Shown here: in pieces, positions 1-6,817 of the stretch
Layout: the number at the start of each line of letters is the position of its first letter
Numbering within the stretch: position 1 is the stretch's first letter
Assembly (NCBI GenBank): GCA_030041195.1
Contig: JASHOI010000586.1
Location: forward strand, 1 to 11,537
Reading direction: 5' to 3'
DNA length: 11,537 bases
Source: Streptosporangiaceae bacterium
GTDB lineage: Bacteria > Actinomycetota > Actinomycetes > Streptosporangiales > Streptosporangiaceae
Notes under the pieces: model-generated
The model's database searches: none
Told to the model about the DNA's origin: nothing
Seen by the model: only the letters and a program-made list of their open reading frames with translations
Made by a program: the position numbers and the translations under genes

Positions 1-2
1 CC

Positions 3-761
3 GTTGACGTAGTTGCTCCGCTCAAGGCAGAAGGTGTACCTGATCGCATCATTGATCTCTCGGATAGTCTCGGCAGGCGTTCTATCCGGCTCGTGCTGAA
101 TGTTATCAGCTATCTTTTCCTTGAGGCGATCGTGGCCTTTGCATCGAAACGCGATGCCTTCTAGCCAGGCGCCCCAGGTATTGTCGTGCGCGGTCTCTTC
201 CATGCGTTTGGTGATCGTCTCTTCTCTGAGTTTTACCTTGTCAATCTCATCGTTGCTCTGCGCGTGCTGCTCTGGGTTCAGGTACTGGTTACCGTCACCT
301 CGCCAGGATCCCGCAGGGTCCCGTGAGCGGTCCACGGCCGCGGCCACGCGCTCGGCAGGCCATCTGCGCACGTGGTCGCTCCAGGCCTGCAGGAACCTGG
401 GCACCTCGTCCCAGTAGGTCCGCTTGATCGCATCGGCCTCGCGACCCGGTATCTGGGCATCCTCACCGGCGCGAGCCTGGCTGGATTCCGGGTCGTCGCC
501 GCGCAGCGAACTCGGATGGCCCGGAGGCAGGCGCTCTAGGCGCTCGCGCAGGCCGGCTTTTGACCATCGCCCAGCGTGGTCTCCCGATTCGGCCAGCGCC
601 CTCTGATCGGCGCGGTCCTGCGTCGCAGGTAAGTCCGGCCGCGGAGATGCCGACCGTAACTGGCCCGGCGCCGGGGTTGCGTCCGACTGGTCAGGCACCG
701 GCGGCTGGCCTGGCCGGTCGAGCGATCTCGGCACGATCAGTTCCCTTCGCCGCGTACCCAT
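3..761 (-). CDS. Partial protein with Pro-rich N-terminus and possible RelA/SpoT-like domain (C-terminus beyond window edge)
   Basis: The minus strand is open from a stop just upstream (complement of about 858-860) to the left edge, with no in-frame stop, giving at least 253 residues. The only good start is ATG at 759-761, preceded by AGGA five bases upstream. Residues 1 to about 100 are Pro/Arg/Ala/Asp-rich and look disordered. From about residue 110 the protein is globular and charged, with the stretches TYWDEVPRFLQAWSDHV, DNTWGAWLEGIAFRCKG, DRLKEKIADNI, TIREINDAIRYTF and LERSNYVNG at the edge. The order 'R-x-K-(x)-x-DRL-x-EKI ... I-x-DAIRYT' resembles the start of the RelA/SpoT nucleotidyltransferase core (R-x-K-S-x-x-S-x-x-x-K ... 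D-x-x-G-x-R). The catalytic part would lie outside the window. No signal peptide or membrane segment is seen. Codon use in the second half is less GC-biased than in genes to the right, consistent with transfer. The gene call is firm; the family call is tentative. Confidence 0.72.
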   Translation of the reverse strand, partial: MGTRRRELIVPRSLDRPGQPPVPDQSDATPAPGQLRSASPRPDLPATQDRADQRALAESGDHAGRWSKAGLRERLERLPPGHPSSLRGDDPESSQARAGEDAQIPGREADAIKRTYWDEVPRFLQAWSDHVRRWPAERVAAAVDRSRDPAGSWRGDGNQYLNPEQHAQSNDEIDKVKLREETITKRMEETAHDNTWGAWLEGIAFRCKGHDRLKEKIADNIQHEPDRTPAETIREINDAIRYTFCLERSNYVN

Positions 762-935
762 CGATGTCCTGTCATCGTAGGCAGCATCCGCATCCCGAGG
801 CGCTATTCGGCTCCTCGGCTCCGCTCTGAGGGGTACCGCCCGACGCGTGACACGGGGCTAAGACATTCCGTCCTGTACCACCAGGCCCATCAGCCTCAGC
901 CGACTCGGTTAAGATCTGTTTAGCCATTTACGTCC

Positions 936-945
936 GATCTTGGTG
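936..945 (+). repeat. Third arm, competing with the palindrome
   Basis: GATCTTGGTG here is the exact reverse complement of CACCAAGATC at 998-1007, inside the right arm of the 955-1013 palindrome. It is also an 8/10 match to GATCGTGGTT at 961-970. Pairing of 936-945 with 998-1007 and pairing of 955-964 with 1004-1013 share bases 1004-1007, so the two structures exclude each other. Confidence 0.6.
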
Positions 946-954
946 TGCGGCCTT

Positions 955-1013
955 TTCCATGATCGTGGTTGATTAATACCGCTATGAGGTATTCAGCCAC
1001 CAAGATCATGGAA
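955..1013. repeat. 59-bp imperfect palindrome
   Basis: The arms are symmetric about position 984. TTCCATGATC (955-964) pairs with GATCATGGAA (1004-1013), TGG (966-968) with CCA (1000-1002), and AATACC (975-980) with GGTATT (988-993), leaving a 7-base loop, gctatga. Position 965/1003 and three alternating positions in 969-974/994-999 do not pair. No T-run follows either arm, so it is not a standard intrinsic terminator. Possible identities are a MITE or insertion-sequence remnant, a recombination site, or a structured RNA element. Confidence 0.75.
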
Positions 1014-1439
1014 TACAGCCGACTGCGGCGTCCGTATACCAGGCGTCAGCGCTCGCTGGGCGCGGGCGGGTGGTCCATGGCCCGCTCGTTGCTGTTTATG
1101 ACCCGATCACGCCCCTGACCGATCACCGGGCCCGGCCGGCCAAAGTCGGGGCGGTCGACGCGAGCACCAGCACTCCGCCTGGGCGGCCTGATGGGCAGGC
1201 GCCAATCCGTGCGCTTGAGGGGAAAGTGGCACATCTTTGCCAGGCGGCCGTTCCCGGCTGATGGGCCGCAACGGTGCCAAGCGAGCCGATCATGACGAAG
1301 CGGACCTTTCCCTGAGCGCCATTGGCCACCCAAGTGACCTCTCCCGGCCGCAACGAGCGCTTCCCAGCACACGATTCAGGCATTCAAACGTGGTCGCAGA
1401 TACTTTTTCGTGACAGTCAGAATCTCATCACAGCGCGCA

Positions 1440-1464
1440 AACAATGCGTCAAGAAAGCATTGTT
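1440..1464. repeat. 8-bp inverted repeat upstream of the NlpC/P60 gene
   Basis: AACAATGC (1440-1447) and GCATTGTT (1457-1464) are perfect reverse complements with a 9-base spacer. A TGTTATC heptamer follows twice (from about 1462 and 1472). The site lies about 85 bases upstream of the NlpC/P60 start. It could be an operator or a leader hairpin of that gene. No T-tract follows, so terminator function is unlikely. Confidence 0.45.
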
Positions 1465-1548
1465 ATCGCGGTGTTATCTGGTTCCGGCCTGCGGTCGGCG
1501 GGAAAAGAAGCCCCTAGCCCCTGAAGGGTCGAGTCCATCTAACGAACA

Positions 1549-2034
1549 ATGAAGGGGCAACGAAGCCAGATGGTCCACCGCAAGTTCGTAATCATGGTGT
1601 GTGCTCTCCTGACGTCGCTACTTTCCTTCGCCGGGCCAGCTCACGCCGCTACGCCTGATGGCGGCCTCCGTCTGCGGGTCATCGCGTACGACTACGCCGT
1701 CGCGCAGGCGGGCAAACCGTACTGCTGGGGTGGGGTCGGGCCATCCTGCTACGACTGCTCAGGACTCGTCTACGAGGCTTACCTGCACGCGCACATACTG
1801 CTGCCGAGGACCACGTATGAAATGCTCGACAGTCCCCTGCTGGTCCGGATAAGCCGTTCCCAGGCGAAACGCGGAGACCTCGCATTCTTCGGCCCGGGAC
1901 ATGTGGAGATGGTCGACACCCCGAACATCTCGTTCGGCGCCGATACCTACGGCATCCCCATCGGGTGGACGGTATCGACCGCTTACTGGCAGCCCACTGC
2001 CTACTACCGTGTCAGGGGCGCCGGGGCCACCTGA
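1549..2034 (+). CDS. Secreted NlpC/P60-family peptidoglycan peptidase
   Basis: Likely an exported cysteine peptidase that cuts peptide cross-links or stems of peptidoglycan outside the membrane. Residues 1-33 form a signal peptide: basic n-region (KGQRSQMVHRK), hydrophobic core (FVIMVCALLTSLLSFAG) and a signal peptidase I site after AHA (residue 33). The NlpC/P60 domain follows directly: GKPYCWGG (55-62), the catalytic-Cys motif YDCSGLV (Cys70), LPRTT (85-89), RGDLAFF (108-114) and the catalytic-His motif GHVEMV (His118). At 161 residues it is a minimal one-domain enzyme without SH3, LysM or coiled-coil partners. The start is uncertain: ATG 1549 lacks a close Shine-Dalgarno, while ATG 1570 has GAAGGGG 12 bases upstream; both keep the signal peptide. 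Two extra cysteines, Cys59 and Cys67, lie near the active site and might form a disulfide. It has no operon partner. Confidence 0.9.
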   Translation: MKGQRSQMVHRKFVIMVCALLTSLLSFAGPAHAATPDGGLRLRVIAYDYAVAQAGKPYCWGGVGPSCYDCSGLVYEAYLHAHILLPRTTYEMLDSPLLVRISRSQAKRGDLAFFGPGHVEMVDTPNISFGADTYGIPIGWTVSTAYWQPTAYYRVRGAGAT

Positions 2035-2107
2035 TCGCCGCAGTCCACCGATGAGTTTGGGCATGCCCGGGCGTCGGACCGGTTAACGGATCTCGACGGA
2101 GGTGGCC

Positions 2108-2650
2108 ATGGCCAAGGTGCTGTATTCCGCTTCGATGTCGCTGGATGGCTTCATCGCCGGGGCCGGTGGCGACGCATCCTGGATGACCGAGTACCTCGGG
2201 CCTGATCCGGTGCTGGACGACGTCATCGGCAAGGTGGGTGCCCTACTGGTCGGCAATCGCACGTTCCGCGGCGACGACCCGTATAAGGGCACGCCCAAGG
2301 AGGGAAAGCCATTCGGCGGGGGATGGGACGGGCCGCAATTCGTGCTGACCCACCATCCACCGGACACCCGGGTGCCAGGCGTCACCTTCGTCGGCGACCT
2401 GGACAGCGGCGTGGCCGCGGCCAAGGCAGCCGCTGGCGACCGTTATGTCAACGTGCTCGGCGCCAGCGTCGCGCGGCAGTGCCTCGACGCGGGTGTGCTC
2501 GACGAAGTCCTCGTGTACGTCGCGCCGGTCCTGCTTGGCGATGGCACCCGGCTGTTCGAGCGCCCGGGCGGGGACAACGTGCAGCTCGAGCGGCTCCGGG
2601 TGACCGAGGGCCCGCGCCTGACCGGGATGTGGCTGCGCGTCGTCCAGTGA
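2108..2650 (+). CDS. Dihydrofolate reductase-family (RibD C-terminal domain) protein
   Basis: A 180-residue protein of the RibD-C/DHFR-like NADPH reductase superfamily, probably a cytosolic pyridine-nucleotide-dependent reductase of unknown substrate. Family features are the first strand YSASMSLDGFIAG near the N-terminus, a GALLVGNRTFR segment, the FVLTHH strand, the nucleotide-binding VNVLGASVARQCLD and the C-terminal signature LDEVLVYVAPVLLGDGTRLF. Length matches the stand-alone actinobacterial versions. ATG 2108 is chosen because GGAGG lies five bases upstream (2098-2102). The in-frame GTG at 2102 overlaps that Shine-Dalgarno and is rejected. It stands alone and converges on the MazG-like gene with a gap of under 50 bases. 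Folate or riboflavin metabolism cannot be assigned from sequence alone. Confidence 0.88.
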   Translation: MAKVLYSASMSLDGFIAGAGGDASWMTEYLGPDPVLDDVIGKVGALLVGNRTFRGDDPYKGTPKEGKPFGGGWDGPQFVLTHHPPDTRVPGVTFVGDLDSGVAAAKAAAGDRYVNVLGASVARQCLDAGVLDEVLVYVAPVLLGDGTRLFERPGGDNVQLERLRVTEGPRLTGMWLRVVQ

Positions 2651-2654
2651 ACGC

Positions 2655-2711
2655 GCCCGGCTTAGACCGCGGCACCGATCGCGCCGGATCGCCTGATTCA
2701 CCGGGCTTTTT
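2655..2711 (+). terminator. Possible terminator between convergent genes
   Basis: GCCCGG (2655-2660) pairs with CCGGGC (2701-2706), which is followed at once by TTTTT (2707-2711). The 40-base interior contains a smaller CGGC/GCCG stem. It starts just after the reductase stop and runs into the 3' end of the antisense MazG-like gene. The long interior makes it a weak candidate. Confidence 0.25.
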
Positions 2712-3024
2712 CGGGCGGGAAGCGGCGCTCGGAGTCGTCCATCTTGGCCTGCGCGGCCGCGGCGAGGTCGATGCCGGCCACGTCGGCCAGCAGGACCAGG
2801 TACAGCAGGACGTCCGCCATCTCCTCGCCGACCCGGGTCCGGAGCGGCTCGTGCTGGGCAAGCTCCCTGGCGTCGGCGGCGGGCAGCCACTGGAACAGTT
2901 CGGCCAGTTCGCCCACCTCGCCGACGAGGGCGAGCAGCACCGACTTCGGGTCGTGGAACCTGCCCCAGTCCCGGTCGTCGGCGAACCGCCGCATGCGGTC
3001 GCGCAGAATCTCAAGATCGGACAC
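2698..3024 (-). CDS. MazG-like nucleotide pyrophosphohydrolase (dCTPase type)
   Basis: A 108-residue all-alpha NTP pyrophosphohydrolase of the single-domain MazG-like/DCTPP1 group, which hydrolyses (d)NTPs or damaged nucleotides to NMP plus pyrophosphate. The sequence has the typical opening DWGRFHDPKSV (19-29), a first metal motif EVGELAELFQW (36-46; Glu36 and Glu39) and a second metal motif EEMADVLLYLVLLAD (67-81; Glu68 and Asp71). These match the E-x-x-E and E-x-x-D pattern that coordinates magnesium in this family. The length is normal for the short form. The start is GTG at 3022-3024, and no strong ribosome site precedes it. It is divergent from the thioesterase gene and convergent with the reductase gene. 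Its role is probably nucleotide-pool sanitation. The substrate is not predictable. Confidence 0.9.
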   Translation of the reverse strand: MSDLEILRDRMRRFADDRDWGRFHDPKSVLLALVGEVGELAELFQWLPAADARELAQHEPLRTRVGEEMADVLLYLVLLADVAGIDLAAAAQAKMDDSERRFPPEKAR

Positions 3025-3139
3025 GCCCCGAGCATCCCACGCCGTGCGGGCCCGGCGAGGGGTGGCCGGCGCCCCGGCGTGGCCGGGCGGCGCGCGGACT
3101 GGGAGGCGAAGGCCGAAGGAAAGCTGGTAAGAACGGACC

Positions 3140-3568
3140 GTGACACGCCAAGGGCCATTCTGGGACGTGATGGAAGGGCGGGCGCCGATGCCGCCCGCGG
3201 CTGCCCTGCTGGGGTGGGAACTAGTGTCGATTGATCCCGACGCCGGGACGATCGAGGTTGCCTACCGGGCAGACGACCGGTTCCTGAACCCGGTCGGGGT
3301 GATCCAGGGCGGCTTCCTGACCGCGATGCTCGACGAGACGATGGGGCCCGCGCTGGTCGCGTCGCTCGAGCCCAGCCTGTTTCCGCTCACCACCGACCTG
3401 CACGTGCAGTTCCTCCGCCCGGCGCGCCCGGGACGGCTCACCGGGCGCGGGCGGGTGACCGGCCGCAGCAGGTCCGTGGCGTTTCTGGCCGGCGAACTGC
3501 TCGACGAATCCGGACAGGTCGTGGCGGCCGCCACCGCGACCGCTCAAATCCGTCCGGTCGAGCGGTGA
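3140..3568 (+). CDS. PaaI-family hotdog-fold thioesterase
   Basis: A 142-residue single hotdog domain of the PaaI/YiiD-like acyl-CoA thioesterase group; it would hydrolyse a (possibly aromatic or phenylacetyl-type) acyl-CoA in the cytosol. The active-site helix region reads FLNPVGVIQGGFLTAMLDET (48-67), with Asn50 and Asp65/Glu66 in the expected places. The usual HGG is QGG (Gln56), a substitution seen in a subset of the family. The C-terminal strands (DLHVQFLRP and VAAATATAQI) complete the fold. The start is uncertain: GTG 3140 gives normal length but its AAGGAAAG is 16 bases upstream, while ATG 3170 is in frame and would remove 10 residues. It is convergent with the FAD monooxygenase gene with a 35-base gap. 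Aromatic genes nearby make an aromatic-CoA substrate possible but unproven. Confidence 0.88.
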   Translation: MTRQGPFWDVMEGRAPMPPAAALLGWELVSIDPDAGTIEVAYRADDRFLNPVGVIQGGFLTAMLDETMGPALVASLEPSLFPLTTDLHVQFLRPARPGRLTGRGRVTGRSRSVAFLAGELLDESGQVVAAATATAQIRPVER

Positions 3569-3603
3569 TACGGGCAGCGGACGACCACGGACCCGCGCTG
3601 GGA

Positions 3604-5184
3604 CTAGCCTGGCGCCCCGAACCAGGTGCGCAGCGCGCCGGCCAGCCCGTCCGCGAGGTCGGCCGCGTCCGGGCTGACCGCCCAGGCGACATACCCGTCC
3701 GGCCGGATCAGCATCGCGGCGGCCGGCGGTGGCTCGGCCACGGGATGGGCGGCCACGACGTTGACCCGGTCGGGCCAGGGTGAGGCCGTGCTGGAATCGG
3801 CGACCGCCCCGGAGCCGGTGAGGTCGAGCAGCACGCCGCGCGCGGGCCGGACCAGCTCGGCGACCCGGGTGGCGCCGCCGTCCAGCCGCAGGTCCGGCGC
3901 GAACCGCCCGGCCAGCGGGTGCGGCCGGCCTCGGCCGGCGGGTATCTCGTAACGCACGTCGGAGCCTTCCATGATCGAGCCGACGTGCCGCAGCGCCTCG
4001 GGTTGCTGCATCAGCTCGCCGAACAGGTCGCGCAGCGCCTCCACGTACTCGCCCTTGGCCGACAGCGCCCGCTGCGCCCTGGTCTGCAGCAGGGCCCGCT
4101 GCCCGGCCAGGTGCCGCTCGGCGTGGTAGGAATCCAGCAGGCCGTCCGGTGCCCAGCCGGCGACCTGCGCCGCGAGCTTCCAGCCGAGGTTGACCGCGTC
4201 GAGCAGGCCGGCGTTCAGCGACCCGCCCGCCCCGAAAAGGTGCGCGGCGTCGCCCGCGAGCAGCACCGGGCCAGCCCGGTAGCGCTCGGCCTGCCGGCTG
4301 TTGCCCACGGTCCGGGTCAGCCACTGCGGGTCGCTCATCGGCAGGTCGGCGCCGAGCACCCGGCGGGCGCTCTCGCGCAGTTCGTCGAGGGTCATCGGGT
4401 CGTTGCGGCCGTCCACTGCCGACGAATCGTCCTCCCTGGTGAAGACGATGAACGTGCCGGGCCGGGCGGTCTTGTCCAGCGCGGTGAGCGGCGCGAGCGC
4501 GTAGGCACCGCGTGGCGTCTGCGTTGTCATCGTCAGCACAACCCTGCCGACACCCGGCACCTCGGCAGCGTCGCCGCGCGGCATGATCTGCACCGTCGGC
4601 AGAGACACCCGGCCGATCCGGGAGATGTCCGTCGAGGTGACGCCGGGGAAGCCGATTCCGGCCTGCTTCCGGACCAGGCTGTGGGCGCCGTCGCAGCCCA
4701 CGACGTACCGGGTGCGCAGCCGGTAGTCACCGTCGGGGCCACGCACGTCCACCGTGACCGGTGCGTCGTCTCCCGGCAGCGACACCGCCAGCACCTCGTG
4801 GCCGCGCCGGACACTGCCGCCGAGATCGCGCAGCCAGTCATCGAGCACCTGCTCGAGCCGTCGCTGCGGTATCGCCAAGATGTGCAGCGGGCTGACGCCG
4901 AGCCCGGCGAAGTCAAGCTGCAACGGGCCGAACGGGAACCGCGGCGCGGGCCCGCTGAACGTTGTCTCCGCGCGGAACCGGTCCGCCAGGCCCCGGTAGT
5001 CCAGCGTCGGCACGATCTGGCCGACCAGGCCGTTGCCCTTCGGAATCTGGCTGATCTCCGGCAGCCTCTCGAGCACTACCGGGTCGGCCCCGCCCAGCCG
5101 GAGTTCGGCCGCCAGCATCAGCCCGGTGGGGCCACCGCCGACGATCACGACATCGGCGGTCGCTGTCGCATCAGGCGCCGTCAT
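3604..5184 (-). CDS. FAD-dependent aromatic monooxygenase (group A, PheA/TfdB/PgaE-like)
   Basis: A 526-residue flavoprotein hydroxylase that would use NAD(P)H and O2 to hydroxylate a phenolic or polyketide-like substrate. The Rossmann motif VVIVGGGPTG (12-21; Gly16, Gly18, Gly21) ends at Glu39 for the FAD ribose. The DG motif is VVGCDGAHSLVR (161-172) and the GD motif is LLAGDAAHLFGAGGSLNAGL (308-327), which closes over FAD. The C-terminal thioredoxin-like domain is consistent with the PheA/aromatic-polyketide hydroxylase branch, which also contains rifampicin monooxygenases. ATG 5184 overlaps the hydrolase stop as ATGA, with AAAGGAT inside the upstream gene's last codons, so translation is coupled. 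Possible roles are aromatic catabolism, antibiotic modification or a biosynthetic hydroxylation; the neighbouring ring-cleavage operon favours the first. Confidence 0.92.
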   Translation of the reverse strand: MTAPDATATADVVIVGGGPTGLMLAAELRLGGADPVVLERLPEISQIPKGNGLVGQIVPTLDYRGLADRFRAETTFSGPAPRFPFGPLQLDFAGLGVSPLHILAIPQRRLEQVLDDWLRDLGGSVRRGHEVLAVSLPGDDAPVTVDVRGPDGDYRLRTRYVVGCDGAHSLVRKQAGIGFPGVTSTDISRIGRVSLPTVQIMPRGDAAEVPGVGRVVLTMTTQTPRGAYALAPLTALDKTARPGTFIVFTREDDSSAVDGRNDPMTLDELRESARRVLGADLPMSDPQWLTRTVGNSRQAERYRAGPVLLAGDAAHLFGAGGSLNAGLLDAVNLGWKLAAQVAGWAPDGLLDSYHAERHLAGQRALLQTRAQRALSAKGEYVEALRDLFGELMQQPEALRHVGSIMEGSDVRYEIPAGRGRPHPLAGRFAPDLRLDGGATRVAELVRPARGVLLDLTGSGAVADSSTASPWPDRVNVVAAHPVAEPPPAAAMLIRPDGYVAWAVSPDAADLADGLAGALRTWFGAPG

Positions 5185-6074
5185 CGCTGGATCCTTTCGA
5201 GCAGGCCGCGCAGCGCCGCCGCGAACGGGCCTGGAACCTCCACGGGGGCCGCGTGGCCGCCCGGGAACTCGGCGAATTCCGCGTTCAGCCGCTCCGCGAT
5301 CGCTTCGGCCGGCCGGTGGAGCGGGTCGCGGCCGAAACCGTCCCGGCGGCCCAGCGCGATCGTGTCCTGCCCGGCCGCGAGCGCGATGCGGGTGCGGTTG
5401 GCGGCGATGCGGTCGAGGTCCGGCAGGTAGTGGATGAATGGCTGGATCTCGAACCTGGTCATGTACTCCCAGTTCCGGCTCAGCCGCTGCATGAGGTCCC
5501 GGTGCGGCCCTGGCGGCAGGAAGGCCGCAGGGTCCAGCAGCACGGCCATGGTCGTCGTCAGCGTGGCGGGCGGCATGTGCCCGATGAGTTCCTGGAACCG
5601 CCGGAACGCGGCCTGCCAGCCCTCGTCGTCGAGAATCCGCGCGATCTGGTCGTACTCGGCGAGGCAGACGTCGGGGTCGGGCAGCACCCGCGGCAGCGGC
5701 GGTTCGTGCGCGACGACCGCGTCAACGGCGTCCGGATGGAAGGCCGCCAGGTCCAGCGCGATCGTGGCGCCGCCGCTGTTCCCGAAGATCAAGGCGGACC
5801 CGAACCCGCAAGCCTGCAGCACAGCGACCGCGTCCGCGCTCTGCTCGCTCATGCTGATCTCGGCCGGCCCGTGGTGCAGCGGGCTGCGCGAGTTCCCACG
5901 CCGGTCGTAGGTCAGCACCGTGTACTCACTGGTCAGTGCGTTGGCGAGCGCCGAGTACGCGCCGGCGTCCCCGCCGCCCCCGGCGATCAGCAGCAGCGGC
6001 GGCCCGTCGCCGCGGCGTTCAAAGTAGAGCTCTGCACCGTCCGCCGTGGCGATCCCGGAGGTCCATGTCTTCAT
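5181..6074 (-). CDS. Alpha/beta-fold hydrolase
   Basis: A 297-residue cytosolic alpha/beta hydrolase with a full catalytic triad: nucleophile Ser100 in GNSGGA, acid probably Asp237 in AAGQDT, and His274 in FPGGHAAP. The oxyanion-loop region is LLLIAGGGGDAGAY and the conserved YDRRGNSRS follows. The cap runs from about residue 125 to 220. ATG at 6072-6074 is preferred. A longer frame can be read back to a TTG at 6110, but this would run through the AT-rich promoter and the candidate operator. It is the first gene of a two-gene unit whose stop overlaps the monooxygenase start by four bases. It could open an ester or lactone, or a carbon-carbon bond in a cleavage product. The reaction cannot be read from sequence. 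Confidence 0.9.
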   Translation of the reverse strand: MKTWTSGIATADGAELYFERRGDGPPLLLIAGGGGDAGAYSALANALTSEYTVLTYDRRGNSRSPLHHGPAEISMSEQSADAVAVLQACGFGSALIFGNSGGATIALDLAAFHPDAVDAVVAHEPPLPRVLPDPDVCLAEYDQIARILDDEGWQAAFRRFQELIGHMPPATLTTTMAVLLDPAAFLPPGPHRDLMQRLSRNWEYMTRFEIQPFIHYLPDLDRIAANRTRIALAAGQDTIALGRRDGFGRDPLHRPAEAIAERLNAEFAEFPGGHAAPVEVPGPFAAALRGLLERIQR

Positions 6075-6102
6075 GCCGGCCACTGTCGCAAAATTATGCC
6101 TA

Positions 6103-6120
6103 AAAGGCAAGTTTGCTTTT
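6103..6120. promoter_or_regulatory. Candidate TetR operator between hydrolase and tetR genes
   Basis: AAAGGCAA (6103-6110), a 2-base spacer and TTGCTTTT (6113-6120) form an 8-2-8 dyad with one mismatch (6106/6117). It sits in the only AT-rich stretch between the divergent hydrolase and TetR genes, the usual place for an autoregulating TetR site. A shorter GCCT/AGGC dyad overlaps its left side. For the regulator, TACCTT at 6132-6137 might be a -10 giving a leaderless or very short leader; no clear -35 is visible. Confidence 0.5.
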
Positions 6121-6148
6121 CCGGCAATATTTACCTTAGGCTGGCTGG

Positions 6149-6817
6149 ATGGCCGGACTGCGGGAGCGTAAGAAGCTCGCCACGCGCCAGGCGCTGAGCG
6201 AGGCCGCGCTGCGGCTGGCCGTCGAACGAGGGCTCGAGAAAGTCACGATCGAGGACATCACCGTAGAGGCGAACGTGGCGCTGCGTACCTTCCGCAACTA
6301 CTTCGCCAGCAAGTACGAGGCGATCGCCGCGTTTGCCGAGGGCCGGGCGCACCGGATCGGCGCGTCGCTGCTGGAGCGGCCGGCCGGCGAGCCGCTGTGG
6401 GACGCGCTGACGCACGCGGTGCTCGAGCACTACCAGGGCAGCGACCAGGCGTTCAGCATCCAGACCATGGCCGCGCTCGGCCGGCTTCTGCAGGCGCCCG
6501 CGATGCGCGGCGAGTACCTGAAGCTCAACTTCGTTCAGCAGAACGTGCTGGCCGCGGCGATCGCCGAGCGGACCGGAACCGACCTCGAGGCGGACATGTA
6601 CCCGCAGATCCTCGCGGGCGCGGTCATTGCCGCCACGCAGGTGGCGATCAGGCGCTGGTACGCGGCCGACCCGCCGGTCGCGCTGCGGCCGCTGCTGGAG
6701 TCCGCGCTGCAGCAGCTCCCCGGCGCCTGCTCCGGCCCGGCCCGGCCGCCGGGAACGATCGCGGCTAGTCCTGGCGGGCCGCCCGGGCGTCCTCCCAGCG
6801 GTGCACCAGCGACCTGA
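6149..6817 (+). CDS. TetR/AcrR-family transcriptional regulator
   Basis: A 222-residue ligand-responsive repressor. The N-terminal TetR DNA-binding domain covers about residues 1-60: KKLATRQALSEAALRLAVE, then TIEDITVEANVALRTFRNYF, where VALRTFRNYF is the recognition helix region, then SKYEAIAAF. The C-terminal ligand domain covers about 75-195. The last ~30 residues are Pro/Gly/Ala-rich and lie over the antisense 3' end of the MarR gene, so this tail is probably dispensable. ATG 6149 has only a weak AGG eight bases upstream. It is divergent from the hydrolase/monooxygenase pair with a palindromic site between them, and so is likely their repressor and its own. The inducer is unknown, plausibly the substrate of the pair. 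Confidence 0.93.
   Translation: MAGLRERKKLATRQALSEAALRLAVERGLEKVTIEDITVEANVALRTFRNYFASKYEAIAAFAEGRAHRIGASLLERPAGEPLWDALTHAVLEHYQGSDQAFSIQTMAALGRLLQAPAMRGEYLKLNFVQQNVLAAAIAERTGTDLEADMYPQILAGAVIAATQVAIRRWYAADPPVALRPLLESALQQLPGACSGPARPPGTIAASPGGPPGRPPSGAPAT

Larger units (their letters stand above)
762..1548. other. Long non-coding stretch, no gene supported
   Basis: This ~790-bp interval separates the left-edge gene from the NlpC/P60 gene. Short open frames exist on both strands around 1046-1552, but none has a convincing ribosome site, domain or codon pattern. The minus frames at 1046-1372 and 1123-1383 overlap one another, so at most one could be real. The stretch is more AT-rich than the rest of the window and contains the palindrome at 955-1013 and the hairpin at 1440-1464. 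No tRNA, rRNA or recognisable riboswitch was seen. It may hold the promoters of the flanking genes, or remnants of mobile DNA. Confidence 0.5.

Noticed and set aside
955..1013. Palindrome as an intrinsic terminator
   Set aside because: Neither arm is followed by a T-run, the stem is interrupted and not GC-rich.
1046..1383. Two overlapping minus-strand frames of 86 and 108 codons in the intergenic stretch
   Set aside because: They overlap each other in different frames, lack ribosome sites and recognisable domains, and cannot both be real. They may be a decayed remnant but this cannot be shown.
1380..1548. Possible c-di-AMP (ydaO-type) riboswitch before the NlpC/P60 gene
   Set aside because: Such switches often precede actinobacterial cell-wall hydrolases, but the conserved GGGGAACC-like core and other expected elements are not present here.
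3919..5430. 503-codon plus-strand open frame antisense to the monooxygenase and hydrolase
   Set aside because: It is a high-GC shadow frame: His/Arg/Gln-rich, no domain, and fully antisense to a convincing flavoprotein and an alpha/beta hydrolase.
6075..6110. N-terminal extension of the alpha/beta hydrolase from TTG 6110
   Set aside because: It would run through the AT-rich promoter and the candidate operator and adds 12 residues with no family similarity; ATG 6074 gives the usual length.
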